From CAHJWH01 sp965198905 (GTDB lineage: Bacteria; Pseudomonadota; Alphaproteobacteria; Caulobacterales; Caulobacteraceae): a stretch of 64,000 nt of DNA. Positions 24,741 through 34,755 of this stretch are shown here, in pieces (position 1 is the first letter of the stretch; every line of letters begins with the position of its first letter). The DNA lies in the NCBI GenBank assembly GCA_965198905.1, contig OZ240678.1, positions 434,001 to 498,000 on the forward strand, in the 5' to 3' direction. The notes under the pieces are model-generated. The model was not told the origin of the DNA, made no database searches, and was given only the letters and a program-made list of their open reading frames with translations. The position numbers were made by a program, and so were the translations under genes.

Positions 24741-25856
24741 ATGCTCGACCATAGCTCCGAGCCCGGCGCCGTGGACGCAGGGCCGACGCCCTTGCTCCGC
24801 AAGATCATCCACATCGACATGGACGCCTTCTATGCCTCGGTCGAGCAACGCGACGACCCGGCGCTTCGGGGCCGGCCTGTGGCTGTGGGCGGCTCTCGCG
24901 CCCGGGGCGTGGTGGCGGCGGCGAGCTACGAGGCGCGGGTGTTCGGCGTGCGATCCGCCATGGCCTCGGTCACCGCACTTCGTCGCTGTCCGGAGCTGGT
25001 GTTCGTGCGCCCGCGCTTCGACGTCTATCGCGCCGTCTCCGAACAGGTCACGGCGATCTTCGCCGACTATACTGACCTGATCGAGCCGCTGTCGCTGGAC
25101 GAAGCCTATCTCGACGTGACCCACGACCGGCGAGGCGCGGGATCGGCCACCGCGATCGCCGAAGACATTCGCGCCCGCATTCAAGCGGAGACCGGGCTGA
25201 CCGCCTCGGCGGGCGTCTCCTACAACAAGTTCATCGCCAAGCTGGCGTCGGACCACAACAAGCCTGACGGCATCTGCGTGGTCTCGCCGCGGCACGGACC
25301 GGCGTTTGTGGCCAGCCAACCCGTCAAGCGCTTCCATGGCGTGGGGCCCGTCACCGCCGCAAGGATGGAGGCGCTCTGCATCCGCACGGGCGCAGACCTC
25401 GCCGCCAAACCGCTGGCTTTCCTCGAGCGCCACTTCGGCTCCAGCGCCGGCTACTTCCATCGCGCCGCGCAGGGTCTGGACGACCGGCCGGTGCGCGCAA
25501 ATCGCGAGCGCAAGTCGATCGGGGCCGAGCGGACCTTCGAGGAAGATCTGATCGAACCACCCGACCTCGAAGCGGCGTTGGAGCGGGTGTTGGACGCGGT
25601 ATGCGAGCGCATCTCGGCCAAGCAGGCCCGTGGTCGTACAGTAACCCTGAAGTTGAAGTTTTCCGACTTCACCCAGATCACCCGGGCGCGAAGTTCGGCC
25701 GATCCGGTCGCTCACCGATCCGATATCCGCGACCAAGCCCTGGCGCTCCTGCGGGCCGAACTTCCATTGCCGCTCAGAGTGCGCCTGATCGGTGTGACCC
25801 TGTCATCGCTCAACCCAGCGCCGAAGAAAATCGATCAGGCAAGCTTGCTGCTTTAA
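24741..25856 (+). CDS. dinB: DNA polymerase IV (DinB), Y-family
   Basis: Error-prone translesion polymerase of 371 residues. The palm holds IDMDAFYASVEQRD (first metal aspartate) and SLDEAYLDVT (second aspartate and glutamate); the steric-gate region and SYNKFIAKLASDHNKPDG are typical. The little-finger domain runs from about residue 270. The C-terminus ends in KKIDQASLLL, close to a beta-clamp-binding motif (Q-x-x-L-L-L). ATG at 24741 gives the normal start after a short N-terminal leader; the longer frame runs into IS5 debris. Its promoter must lie in or near that debris. Confidence 0.95.
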   Translation: MLDHSSEPGAVDAGPTPLLRKIIHIDMDAFYASVEQRDDPALRGRPVAVGGSRARGVVAAASYEARVFGVRSAMASVTALRRCPELVFVRPRFDVYRAVSEQVTAIFADYTDLIEPLSLDEAYLDVTHDRRGAGSATAIAEDIRARIQAETGLTASAGVSYNKFIAKLASDHNKPDGICVVSPRHGPAFVASQPVKRFHGVGPVTAARMEALCIRTGADLAAKPLAFLERHFGSSAGYFHRAAQGLDDRPVRANRERKSIGAERTFEEDLIEPPDLEAALERVLDAVCERISAKQARGRTVTLKLKFSDFTQITRARSSADPVAHRSDIRDQALALLRAELPLPLRVRLIGVTLSSLNPAPKKIDQASLLL

Positions 25857-25945
25857 TAGCGTAGGGTGAAGGCAACGGCCCGCTTGTTAACTGCCTCAAT
25901 ATCAAAGCGGCCGCAGCAGACATTTGTCGTACCATATCAAAGAAC

Positions 25946-25974
25946 GGCGGGCTGGCGTCTCGCGCCAGCCCGCC
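25946..25974 (-). terminator. Terminator hairpin downstream of mucR (shared with dinB)
   Basis: A perfect 12-base-pair stem, GGCGGGCTGGCG with CGCCAGCCCGCC, and a five-base loop. It lies six bases beyond the mucR stop and about 90 bases after the dinB stop. On the minus strand it is followed by a weak T-rich stretch (GTTCTTTG), so it best serves mucR but could act in both directions. Confidence 0.8.
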
Positions 25975-25979
25975 CTGTG

Positions 25980-26462
25980 CTAGGCGGACGCGTCGGCCTT
26001 GGCCTTGCCGCGGGTCGCCTTCTTGGGCGCAGGGGCCGCCTCCGGTTCGGCCGCGGGGGCCGCAGCCTTGCGACCGAGGCCGAGGGTCTTGGCCAACGCG
26101 CTCCGCTGGGCGGAATAGCTTTCCGCCACCATCGGATAGTCCTTGGGCAGGCCGTACTTGGTCCGGTACTCGTCCGGCGTCATGCCGTTGCTGCTGAGAT
26201 GGCGCTTCAGGCTCTTGTACTTGCGGCCGTCGATGAAGCTGGTCAGGAATTCGGGCGTGCGGCTCTTGCGGATTTCGCCAGCCGTGGGCTTCGGCGTCTC
26301 GGGCTCCACCGCAACGGCGGGCTGGCCGACAGAGCCGAGCGCCTTGTGGACCTCGGCGATGACGCCTGCCAGATCGGCGGGGCCGACCTTGTTGTTGCTG
26401 ACATAGGCGGACACGATGTCAGCTGTCAGGGTCGAAAGATCGAAGGCGGCGTCGTCAGCCAT
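25980..26462 (-). CDS. mucR: MucR/Ros-family transcriptional regulator lacking zinc ligands
   Basis: 160 residues: N-terminal helical oligomerisation region (LSTLTADIVSAYVSNNKV), the Ros/MucR DNA-binding core (DGRKYKSLKRHLSSNGMTPDEYRTKYGLPKDYPMV, split here only for description), and a Lys/Ala/Pro-rich tail. Members are H-NS-like global regulators that bind AT-rich sites and affect cell-cycle, motility or surface genes. In zinc-binding Ros the finger uses Cys-x2-Cys and two histidines; here both cysteines and the second histidine are absent. The ATG at 26462 follows GGAGA at eight bases. Confidence 0.9.
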   Translation of the reverse strand: MADDAAFDLSTLTADIVSAYVSNNKVGPADLAGVIAEVHKALGSVGQPAVAVEPETPKPTAGEIRKSRTPEFLTSFIDGRKYKSLKRHLSSNGMTPDEYRTKYGLPKDYPMVAESYSAQRSALAKTLGLGRKAAAPAAEPEAAPAPKKATRGKAKADASA

Positions 26463-26691
26463 GAATATATCTCCATCCCGAATCGGAGGCCAACAATAGG
26501 AAGGCTTGACGTCAATGGAAAGGGGCTGAACACGGAATACTGCATAAACTTGGCCCTTCAACAGACATTTGGCCGATCAGACAGCCTGGAGCTGGCGGAA
26601 CGGCGCAGAATTTTTGCGCGTCCTGTCCTGCCCCGATGATGATACCGTACATCATCGGCGGCATGCCAAACGCCGATTAGGAGAGACGGAC

Positions 26692-26976
26692 TTGGTGGAT
26701 TTGTCGGCTTACTTGGACCCCGGTGATGACGAACCGGATGGCGGCGAGGGCGATGCGCAAGACCTTGAAGCGCTTAAAACCTGCTTGAAAGCTCTGGCGG
26801 ATGCGATCGCCAGCACTAACCTGGCCGTCCTCACCGGGTCGCGGGGCGATGTAGCGGGCGCGGGCGGGCGGGTGCAAGCATCGGTCGCGGCGTTGAAGCG
26901 GTTCAGCGAAGCTTTCGCCGTCCTTGACGGCGAAGGCGACGGTGAAGTCGCGCAAGAGGTCGAAAAAGAACCCTGA
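26692..26976 (+). CDS. Small acidic protein of unknown function
   Basis: 94 residues, strongly acidic at both ends (DPGDDEPDGGEGDAQ; DGEGDGEVAQEVEKEP), with a helical middle and one cysteine. The start TTG (or the next GTG) follows TAGGAGAG at six bases; the frame is open upstream to 26569 but that part has no ribosome-binding site. It is followed after 31 bases by the TrmH-family gene. The gap 26463-26691 is the divergent promoter region for it and mucR and shows nothing else. I do not recognise it. Confidence 0.5.
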   Translation: MVDLSAYLDPGDDEPDGGEGDAQDLEALKTCLKALADAIASTNLAVLTGSRGDVAGAGGRVQASVAALKRFSEAFAVLDGEGDGEVAQEVEKEP

Positions 26977-27007
26977 GCAGGCGAAGCTCGCTGAGCGCAT
27001 AAGCTGA

Positions 27008-27811
27008 ATGAACCGCGTCGTGGCGATCTACGATCCCGATGATCCGCAGATCGCGAGCTATCGGAGTGTTCGCGGATCTGATCGTCTTGCGCGCCGGCAT
27101 GTTTTCATCGTCGAAGGCGTGGTGGTGCTCGAGAAGGTGATCCGCAGCGGACTTTATCCGTTGGCCTCGGTACTGCTGGCGGACAAGCATGTCGCCCGGC
27201 TCAGCGAGCTTCTGGAAGAGCTGTCATCCAATGTCGACATCTTTGTTGCAGGCCAGGACGTGCTGGACCTGATCTGCGGTTTTCATCTTCACCGGGGAGT
27301 CCTGGCGGCGGGGGCCGCGCCCGCGCCAACCTCGCCCGCGCAACTGCTCGGGGATCTTGAGGAGCGGCCCGTGGTGGTGGGGCTGATCGGGGTCGGGGAT
27401 GCGGACAACATGGGCTCGATCTTCCGCAACGCCGCCGCTTTCGGCGCCGCAGCGGTCCTGCTGGACTCCACCTGTTGCGATCCGCTCTACCGGCGCGCCA
27501 TCCGTGTCTCGGTGGGAGCGGCGCTGAGCGTGCCCCACGCCCGGCTCGACCGGGGCGACGACTTGCCGGACCTGCTGCGAGAGCGGGGTTTCGAAGTCTT
27601 CGCTTTCACGCCGCGCGGGACCGAGGCGTTGAAGACTTTGCAGGCGGCGCCGCGAAGCGCGCTGCTGTTCGGCGCCGAGGGCTCAGGACTGCCGCAGGAC
27701 GTGCTGGATCGGGTCCGCAGCGTGCGCATCGCCATGGCCGGCGGCTTCGACTCCTTGAACGTCGCGACCGCGAGCGGCGTCGCCCTGCACCACTTCCTTA
27801 CCCCCGTCTGA
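27008..27811 (+). CDS. TrmH/SpoU-family RNA 2'-O-methyltransferase
   Basis: SAM-dependent methyltransferase of the knotted SPOUT class, 267 residues. The SpoU motifs are complete: motif 1 NMGSIFRNAAAFGA, motif 2 LLFGAEGSGL and motif 3 DSLNVATASGVALH. An N-terminal substrate-binding domain (about 1-110) includes HVFIVEGVVVLEKVI. The target, 23S rRNA or tRNA, cannot be told from sequence. ATG at 27008 fits family length. Sits 31 bases after the small acidic gene and just before ilvD, on the same strand. Confidence 0.92.
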   Translation: MNRVVAIYDPDDPQIASYRSVRGSDRLARRHVFIVEGVVVLEKVIRSGLYPLASVLLADKHVARLSELLEELSSNVDIFVAGQDVLDLICGFHLHRGVLAAGAAPAPTSPAQLLGDLEERPVVVGLIGVGDADNMGSIFRNAAAFGAAAVLLDSTCCDPLYRRAIRVSVGAALSVPHARLDRGDDLPDLLRERGFEVFAFTPRGTEALKTLQAAPRSALLFGAEGSGLPQDVLDRVRSVRIAMAGGFDSLNVATASGVALHHFLTPV

Positions 27812-27919
27812 AAGGCTCGGCGGCCCCGGGTGCGAACGGGCGCGCCGGCTTGCCAGGGCATGGCGGCCTTGCTTTCACCCGGCCTTGGGAAGACTAGAGC
27901 GCACCGTCTTTCGCCAAGG

Positions 27920-29782
<1,863 letters not shown>

Positions 29783-29789
29783 GCGGGCT

Positions 29790-30461
29790 TCAGCGAACCC
29801 GACCCTGGCGGGTCTGCAGCGGCGGCGGCCTTCGGGCGGCGAGTTCGGCGAGGAAGCCGCGTGGATCGGAGAAGTCGCGCACGGCAAGCGCCGACAGATC
29901 CAGCTCCCACCAGCGCGCCGCCAGCAGCGCCTGCTGCAGCTCCGGCTCGAAACGGAAACGCAGGCGCCGCGCCGGCACGCCGGCTACGATCTCGTAGGCC
30001 GCCACGTCACGGGTGACCATCGCTCCCGCACCGATGACCGCGCCGACGCCTACGCTCACCCCCTGCATCACCACAGCATTCGCGCCGATCCAGACGTCGT
30101 GCCCGATGACAGTCTGGGGCTTCGGCGGCCGGGCGTTGCGAGCATCGGTCAGGCAGGCCGCCCTGTAGGCGGGCGAACCGGCCATGCCGGCGCTTCCGCC
30201 GGAGGCGTCGGCGGCGATCGGATGGGTGGTGACGTAGTCGGTGCGATGCTCGCCGGGTCCGATCAGCACCCGCTGTCCGATCGAGCCGTAGCGCCCGATG
30301 CGCGCGTGGGTCACCTCGGCGCCGTGGTTGAAATAGGTGAAGGCGCCCACCTCGCACGCGCCGACGAACACCGTGTTGGACAGGCGCACCGGCGTCTCGA
30401 CCCGCACCGTTCCTTCGGGATCGAGGCTGCGGTCGGCGTCCCATTCGGCCAGGACTGACAT
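29790..30461 (-). CDS. CatB-like hexapeptide O-acetyltransferase
   Basis: 223 residues dominated by a left-handed beta-helix: SNTVFVGACEVGAFTYFN, IGRYGSIGQRVLIGPG and the signature VIGHDVWIGANAVVMQGVSVG followed by GAGAMVTRDVAAYEIVAGVPA. This is the layout of xenobiotic (chloramphenicol) and related O-acetyltransferases using acetyl-CoA. The family includes many sugar acetyltransferases, so antibiotic resistance is not implied. ATG at 30461. It is inserted between ilvD and ilvB on the opposite strand, with only seven bases between its stop and the ilvD stop. Confidence 0.86.
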   Translation of the reverse strand: MSVLAEWDADRSLDPEGTVRVETPVRLSNTVFVGACEVGAFTYFNHGAEVTHARIGRYGSIGQRVLIGPGEHRTDYVTTHPIAADASGGSAGMAGSPAYRAACLTDARNARPPKPQTVIGHDVWIGANAVVMQGVSVGVGAVIGAGAMVTRDVAAYEIVAGVPARRLRFRFEPELQQALLAARWWELDLSALAVRDFSDPRGFLAELAARRPPPLQTRQGRVR

Positions 30462-30663
30462 GGCGCCGATGTAGCCGCCCGGTCGACGTTCGCCTAGCGC
30501 GGGCCGCACTCAGGCCGGTCAGGAGTGGACGGCGCGCGAAACCGGCGCTTGTTCAAGCACGTGCAGATCACCGCCCTCACGGCAAGATTTTGCCTGGGTG
30601 CGCCGGTTGACCGCTCCCGTCTGCTGCGATACTTCCCGTTTTCGCCCGGTCGGAGCAACAGAC

Positions 30664-30708
30664 GTGCGCCACTTTATCGTACTTACCGGAGCGACCCTCG
30701 GCGTATGA
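30664..30708 (+). CDS. ilvBNC leader peptide (14 residues)
   Basis: A GTG start with GGAG eight bases upstream encodes VRHFIVLTGATLGV and a TGA stop. Five of fourteen codons are Ile, Val or Leu, the end products of the downstream pathway, including I-V-L in a row and a final Val. It is placed directly before an inverted repeat and a T-tract terminator, exactly the design of amino-acid attenuators. Stalling at scarce Ile/Val/Leu tRNAs would favour read-through into ilvB. Attenuation of ilvBN is known in Caulobacter crescentus; the reading here is my own. Confidence 0.78.
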   Translation: MRHFIVLTGATLGV

Positions 30709-30736
30709 CCTCCAGGTCATGCGAGCGTGGTCGCTC
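30689..30736 (+). promoter_or_regulatory. Attenuator stem regions between leader peptide and terminator
   Basis: GAGCGACC (30689-30696, within the leader codons) is complementary to GGTCGCTC (30729-30736). Between them ATGACC-TCCA-GGTCAT (30705-30720) forms a second hairpin at the leader stop. These nested arms would fold when a ribosome is absent from, or moves through, the leader, and so tie peptide translation to the following terminator. The exact alternative structure was not computed. Confidence 0.6.
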
Positions 30737-30741
30737 ATCCC

Positions 30742-30762
30742 AGGCCCTCCGGGGCCTTTTTT
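30742..30762 (+). terminator. Attenuator terminator before ilvB
   Basis: AGGCCC-TCCG-GGGCCT followed by a run of Ts gives a six-base-pair GC stem and T-tract, the only clear intrinsic terminator of this type in the window. It lies 33 bases after the leader stop and 42 before the ilvB ATG, so it must be read through for ilvB expression. Confidence 0.82.
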
Positions 30763-30804
30763 AATGCGCTGATTTCCCTCTCCTCCCGCTCCCAAAGGCC
30801 CGCG

Positions 30805-32655
30805 ATGACGGCCCACCATACGATCAGCCCCGCCTTCGAACCGGCCGTCGAGACCCTTGGGCCGACGACCCGCGTATCGGCGACCCCCGTCTCCAAGACC
30901 CTGACCGGCGCTGAGATCGTCGTGCGGGCGCTGGTGGACCAGGGCGTGGACACCTTGTTCGGCTATCCGGGCGGCGCCGTGCTGCCGATCTATGACGCCC
31001 TGTTCCATGAGCCCCGGCTGAAGCACATCCTGGTCCGCCACGAACAAGGAGCCGGCCACGCCGCGGAGGGTTACGCCCGCTCCACGGGTAAGCCCGGCGT
31101 GGTGCTGGTCACCTCCGGCCCGGGCGCCACTAACGCGGTGACCCCCATCGTGGATGCGCTGATGGACTCGATCCCGCTGGTGGTGATCACCGGCCAGGTG
31201 CCCACCCACCTGATCGGCTCGGACGCCTTCCAGGAGTGCGACACCGTCGGCATCACCCGCTCGGCCACCAAGCATAACGTGCTGGTCAAGGATGTGGCCG
31301 ACCTCGCCCGCGCCATCCACGAAGCCTTCCACATCGCCACATCGGGGCGCCCCGGCCCGGTGCTGATCGACATTCCCAAGGACGTCCAGTTCGCCAGCGC
31401 CCCGTACACGCCGCCGGGCGAGGTGCGCTTCGCCCACGCCTACGCCCCCCGCCGCCAGGGCGACCCCGCTCGGGTGCGGGAAGCGGTGGAGCTGGTCGCG
31501 ACGGCGCGACGGCCGATCCTTTACGTCGGCGGAGGCGTCATCAACTCAGGCCCGGCGGCGAGCGAGCGGCTGCGCGCGTTCGCCAAGGCCACGGGCGCGC
31601 CGGTCACCGCGACCCTGATGGGGCTCGGCGCCTATCCGGCCTCAGGCCCGCAATGGCTCGGCATGCTCGGCATGCACGGCGCCTATGAGGCCAACCACGC
31701 CATGCACGACTGCGACGTGATGGTGTGCGTGGGCGCACGCTTTGACGACCGGGTGACGGGACGGCTCGACGCCTTCTCCCCCGGCTCCAAGAAGATCCAC
31801 ATCGACATCGACCCCTCCTCCATCGGCAAGATCGTCAAGTGCGACGTCGCCATCGTGGGCGACGCCGGCGAGGTGCTGGACCAGATGCTGGAGGCCTGGG
31901 ACGACCGGGCGCCGGCTGACCTATCGTCCTGGTGGGCGCAGATCGACGGCTGGCGGGCGCGCCGCGGCTTCTCGTATGCGCCGTCCGACACCGTGATCAA
32001 GCCGCAGTATGCGGTGGAGCGCCTCTACGCCCTGACCCGAGGGGCGGAGGCGCAGGGGCGCGAGGTCTACATCTCCACAGAGGTCGGTCAGCACCAGATG
32101 TGGGCCGCCCAGTTCTTCCACTTCCACCAGCCCAACCGCTGGATGACCTCCGGCGGCCTCGGCACCATGGGCTACGGCCTGCCCGCCGCGGTGGGGATAC
32201 AGGTGGCGCATCCGGACGCCCTGGTCATCGACATCGCCGGCGAAGCCAGCGTGCAGATGACCATGCAGGAGATCTCCACCGCGGTTCAGTACGGGTTGCC
32301 GATCAAGGTCTTCATCCTGAACAACGAGTGGATGGGCATGGTGCGCCAGTGGCAGCAGCTGCTGCATGGGGAGCGCTACAGCCACTCCTACGCCTCGGCC
32401 CTGCCGGACTTCGTCAAGCTGGCCGAGGCTTACGGCGCGGTGGGCCTGCGCGCCGAGACGCCGAGTGAACTGGACGCCAAGATCATGGAGATGATCGACA
32501 CGCCCCGCCCGGTGATCTTCGACTGCCGCGTGGCGAAGGATGAGAACTGCCTGCCCATGATCCCCTCCGGCAAGGCCCACAACGACATGATCCTGGCGGA
32601 CATGGCGGCGGAGATGGGGAGCCTGATCGAAGACGACGGCAAGAGGCTGGTCTGA
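30805..32655 (+). CDS. ilvB: Acetolactate synthase large subunit (IlvB/IlvI)
   Basis: Thiamine-diphosphate enzyme that makes acetolactate or acetohydroxybutyrate, first common step of Val, Leu and Ile synthesis. 616 residues: N-terminal ThDP pyrimidine domain with the catalytic glutamate in RHEQGAGHAAEGYAR, central FAD-binding domain, and C-terminal ThDP-binding domain. In the latter, the usual GDGS metal motif reads IAGEASVQMTMQE, with GEAS as in proteobacterial enzymes. ATG at 30805 lies just after the attenuator. ilvN follows after a 142-base gap holding a family 1 repeat pair. Confidence 0.97.
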   Translation: MTAHHTISPAFEPAVETLGPTTRVSATPVSKTLTGAEIVVRALVDQGVDTLFGYPGGAVLPIYDALFHEPRLKHILVRHEQGAGHAAEGYARSTGKPGVVLVTSGPGATNAVTPIVDALMDSIPLVVITGQVPTHLIGSDAFQECDTVGITRSATKHNVLVKDVADLARAIHEAFHIATSGRPGPVLIDIPKDVQFASAPYTPPGEVRFAHAYAPRRQGDPARVREAVELVATARRPILYVGGGVINSGPAASERLRAFAKATGAPVTATLMGLGAYPASGPQWLGMLGMHGAYEANHAMHDCDVMVCVGARFDDRVTGRLDAFSPGSKKIHIDIDPSSIGKIVKCDVAIVGDAGEVLDQMLEAWDDRAPADLSSWWAQIDGWRARRGFSYAPSDTVIKPQYAVERLYALTRGAEAQGREVYISTEVGQHQMWAAQFFHFHQPNRWMTSGGLGTMGYGLPAAVGIQVAHPDALVIDIAGEASVQMTMQEISTAVQYGLPIKVFILNNEWMGMVRQWQQLLHGERYSHSYASALPDFVKLAEAYGAVGLRAETPSELDAKIMEMIDTPRPVIFDCRVAKDENCLPMIPSGKAHNDMILADMAAEMGSLIEDDGKRLV

Positions 32656-32691
32656 TGGAGGCCTTCGTCCTGTGGCGCGGCCGCCTGCAGT

Positions 32692-32772
32692 CGCCTCATC
32701 CTGAGCTTGTCGAAGGACGAGGCGTCCACCGGGCGCGCCGCGGCCTCGTCCTTCGACAGGCTCAGGATGAGA
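32692..32772. repeat. Family 1 palindromic repeat, inverted pair (ilvB-ilvN gap)
   Basis: CGCCTCATCCTGAGCTTGTC... at 32692-32722 and the inverse, CTCGTCCTTCGACAGGCTCA..., at 32742-32772, about 20 bases apart. Together they occupy most of the ilvB-ilvN gap and can form a long RNA stem-loop inside the operon message, which might affect relative expression or stability of ilvB and ilvN. Two-copy inverted design as at the other three loci. Confidence 0.85.
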
Positions 32773-32797
32773 CCGAATGTAAGCGTGCGGGTCGCCG

Positions 32798-33349
32798 ATG
32801 ACCGATCCCCTCCCCGCCGGCTCCGCCTACTTCCTCGACTTCGAGACGGGGGAGGAGCGGCGCGCCACCTTCGCCGTCATCGTGGACAACGAGCCGGGCG
32901 TGCTGGCGCGGGTGGTCGGCCTGTTCTCCGCGCGGGGCTACAACATCGAGAGCCTGACGGTGGCCGAGACCGACCACGCGGTCCACACCTCGCGCATTAC
33001 CGTGGTCACCCGGGGGCGCGAGGGCGTGCTGGCGCAGATACAGGCCCAGCTCGGCAAGATCGTGCAGGTCCGCCAAGTCTTTGAGGTCGGCGGCGACCCC
33101 CGCTGGGTCGAGCGGGAACTGGCCCTGGTCAAGGTGCGCGGGAGCGGCGAGCACCGGGTCGAGGCGCTGCGCATCGCCGAAATCTTCCGCGCCCGGGTGA
33201 TCGACACCGGAACCGACAGCTTCGTATTCGAGCTCACCGGCGCGCCCGACAAGATCGACAAGTTCGAGAGCCTGATGCGCCCGCTGGGCCTGGTGGAGGT
33301 GTCGCGCACCGGCGTCCTCTCCATCGCCCGGGGCGCTGAGCGGGTGTGA
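32798..33349 (+). CDS. ilvN: Acetolactate synthase small (regulatory) subunit
   Basis: 183-residue regulatory partner of IlvB. An N-terminal ACT domain (VIVDNEPGVLARVVGLFSARGYNIESL) carries the valine-binding site for feedback inhibition; the C-terminal domain (about 95-183) includes ELALVKVRG and FELTGAPDKID. Length and motifs are those of the short proteobacterial IlvH/IlvN form. It lies within the ilvBNC cluster, 28 bases before ilvC. Confidence 0.96.
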   Translation: MTDPLPAGSAYFLDFETGEERRATFAVIVDNEPGVLARVVGLFSARGYNIESLTVAETDHAVHTSRITVVTRGREGVLAQIQAQLGKIVQVRQVFEVGGDPRWVERELALVKVRGSGEHRVEALRIAEIFRARVIDTGTDSFVFELTGAPDKIDKFESLMRPLGLVEVSRTGVLSIARGAERV

Positions 33350-33377
33350 CCCAAATCCCTGACGGAGCTTCAACTAC

Positions 33378-34397
33378 ATGCGTGTCTACTATGATCGCGA
33401 CGCCGACCTCGCCCGCATCCTCGCCAGGAAGGTCGCCATTGTCGGCTATGGCAGCCAGGGCCACGCCCACGCCCTTAACCTACGCGATAGCGGAGTCACC
33501 GAGCTGGCCGTGGCGCTCCGCCCGGGCTCGGCGTCGGCCAAGAAGGCGGAAGCCGCAGGGCTAAAGGTGATGACCGTCGCCGAGGCCTCGGCCTGGGCCG
33601 ACGTGCTGATGGTGCTGGCTCCTGACGAGCACCAGCGCGACATCTACTCAGCCGAGATCGCCCCCAACATCCGCGACGGCGCGGCGCTGATGTTCGCCCA
33701 CGGGCTGAACGTCCACTTCCGCCTGATCGAGCCGAAAGCCTCCATCGACGTGCTGATGGTCGCCCCCAAGGGCCCCGGCCACACCGTGCGCGGGGAGTAC
33801 GAGAAAGGCGGCGGCGTGCCCTGCCTGATCGCGGTGCACCAGGACGCCTCCGGCCAAGCGATGGACCTCGGCCTCGCCTACGCGTCCGCGATCGGCGGCG
33901 GCCGCTCGGGCATCATCGAGACCAACTTCCGCGAGGAGTGCGAGACCGACCTTTTCGGCGAGCAGGCGGTGCTCTGCGGCGGCCTGGTCGAGCTGATCCG
34001 CGCCGGCTTCGAGACGCTGGTGGAGGCCGGCTACGCCCCCGAGATGGCCTATTTCGAATGCCTGCACGAGGTGAAGCTGATTGTGGACCTGATCTACGAG
34101 GGCGGCATCGCCAACATGAACTACTCCATCTCCAACACCGCCGAGTACGGCGAGTACGTCACAGGCCCCCGGATCGTCACCGACGAGACCAAGGCGGAGA
34201 TGAAGCGGGTGCTGAAAGACATCCAGGAAGGCCGCTTCGTGCGCGACTTCATGCTGGAGAACGCCGCCGGCCAACCAAGCCTGAAGGCGCGGCGCGCGCT
34301 GCTGGGCGAGCACGGCATCGAGCAGGTGGGCGAGCGGCTCCGGGCCATGATGCCCTGGATCGACAAGGGCAAGCTCGTGGATCGCGCGCGAAACTGA
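33378..34397 (+). CDS. ilvC: Ketol-acid reductoisomerase (IlvC), class I
   Basis: NADPH-dependent isomeroreductase, second step of Val/Ile synthesis. 339 residues, the short class I type. The Rossmann motif is GYGSQGHAHALNLRDSG near residue 25, and magnesium/substrate residues lie in ETDLFGEQAVLCGG and YFECLHEVKLIVDLIYEGG. The last of the ilvB-ilvN-ilvC run; the next gene is on the opposite strand. Confidence 0.97.
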   Translation: MRVYYDRDADLARILARKVAIVGYGSQGHAHALNLRDSGVTELAVALRPGSASAKKAEAAGLKVMTVAEASAWADVLMVLAPDEHQRDIYSAEIAPNIRDGAALMFAHGLNVHFRLIEPKASIDVLMVAPKGPGHTVRGEYEKGGGVPCLIAVHQDASGQAMDLGLAYASAIGGGRSGIIETNFREECETDLFGEQAVLCGGLVELIRAGFETLVEAGYAPEMAYFECLHEVKLIVDLIYEGGIANMNYSISNTAEYGEYVTGPRIVTDETKAEMKRVLKDIQEGRFVRDFMLENAAGQPSLKARRALLGEHGIEQVGERLRAMMPWIDKGKLVDRARN

Positions 34398-34449
34398 ACG
34401 GCTCAGCCGCTCGCCTGCAAAGGGCGCTGTCGCCGCAGGTCTGAAGCCC

Positions 34450-34620
34450 TTACGAGCTGGAGGCGCCGCCCACATTGCCGGCGATGGCGTTGTACATGAC
34501 GCCGGTGTTCTTCCCGAGCAGGCTCACCCCGCTTACGATCACCAGGAAGATCAGCGCGCCGATCAGGCCGTACTCTATCGATGTGGCGCCTGACTGGTCG
34601 GTGAGAAATCGCTTCATCAT
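34450..34620 (-). CDS. flp: Flp family type IVb pilin
   Basis: A 56-residue gene too small for most ORF cut-offs. It begins MMKRFLTDQSGATSIEYGLI: a short basic leader, the prepilin cleavage site after Gly11, Glu at +5 of the mature protein, and a hydrophobic helix GALIFLVIVSGVSLL. This is the Flp/PilA signature. Such pilins are processed by CpaA/TadV and assembled by the Tad machinery for surface attachment. No tad/cpa gene is in the window, so it is a solitary copy. No strong ribosome-binding site is visible. Confidence 0.88.
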   Translation of the reverse strand: MMKRFLTDQSGATSIEYGLIGALIFLVIVSGVSLLGKNTGVMYNAIAGNVGGASSS

Positions 34621-34755
34621 GGCCTGACCACGCTACGACGGCAGTCTGAATCCGACCTTAAAGGTCCACACGTTTTAGGGGAGAACGCGCTGAAATGGGC
34701 GAGGCGGCCATGCGATGGGCCCGAGTTCGGGGTCCATTGAGTTGGGTGGGAGTCG

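Noticed and set aside
24543..25736. A 397-codon minus-strand frame opposite dinB.
   Set aside because: Antisense to dinB; only its last residues derive from the IS5 remnant, in a frame unrelated to the transposase text.
30525..30764. A 79-codon frame before ilvB as the leader peptide.
   Set aside because: It runs through the terminator and lacks Ile/Val/Leu bias; the 14-codon GTG frame with ribosome-binding site fits an attenuator better.
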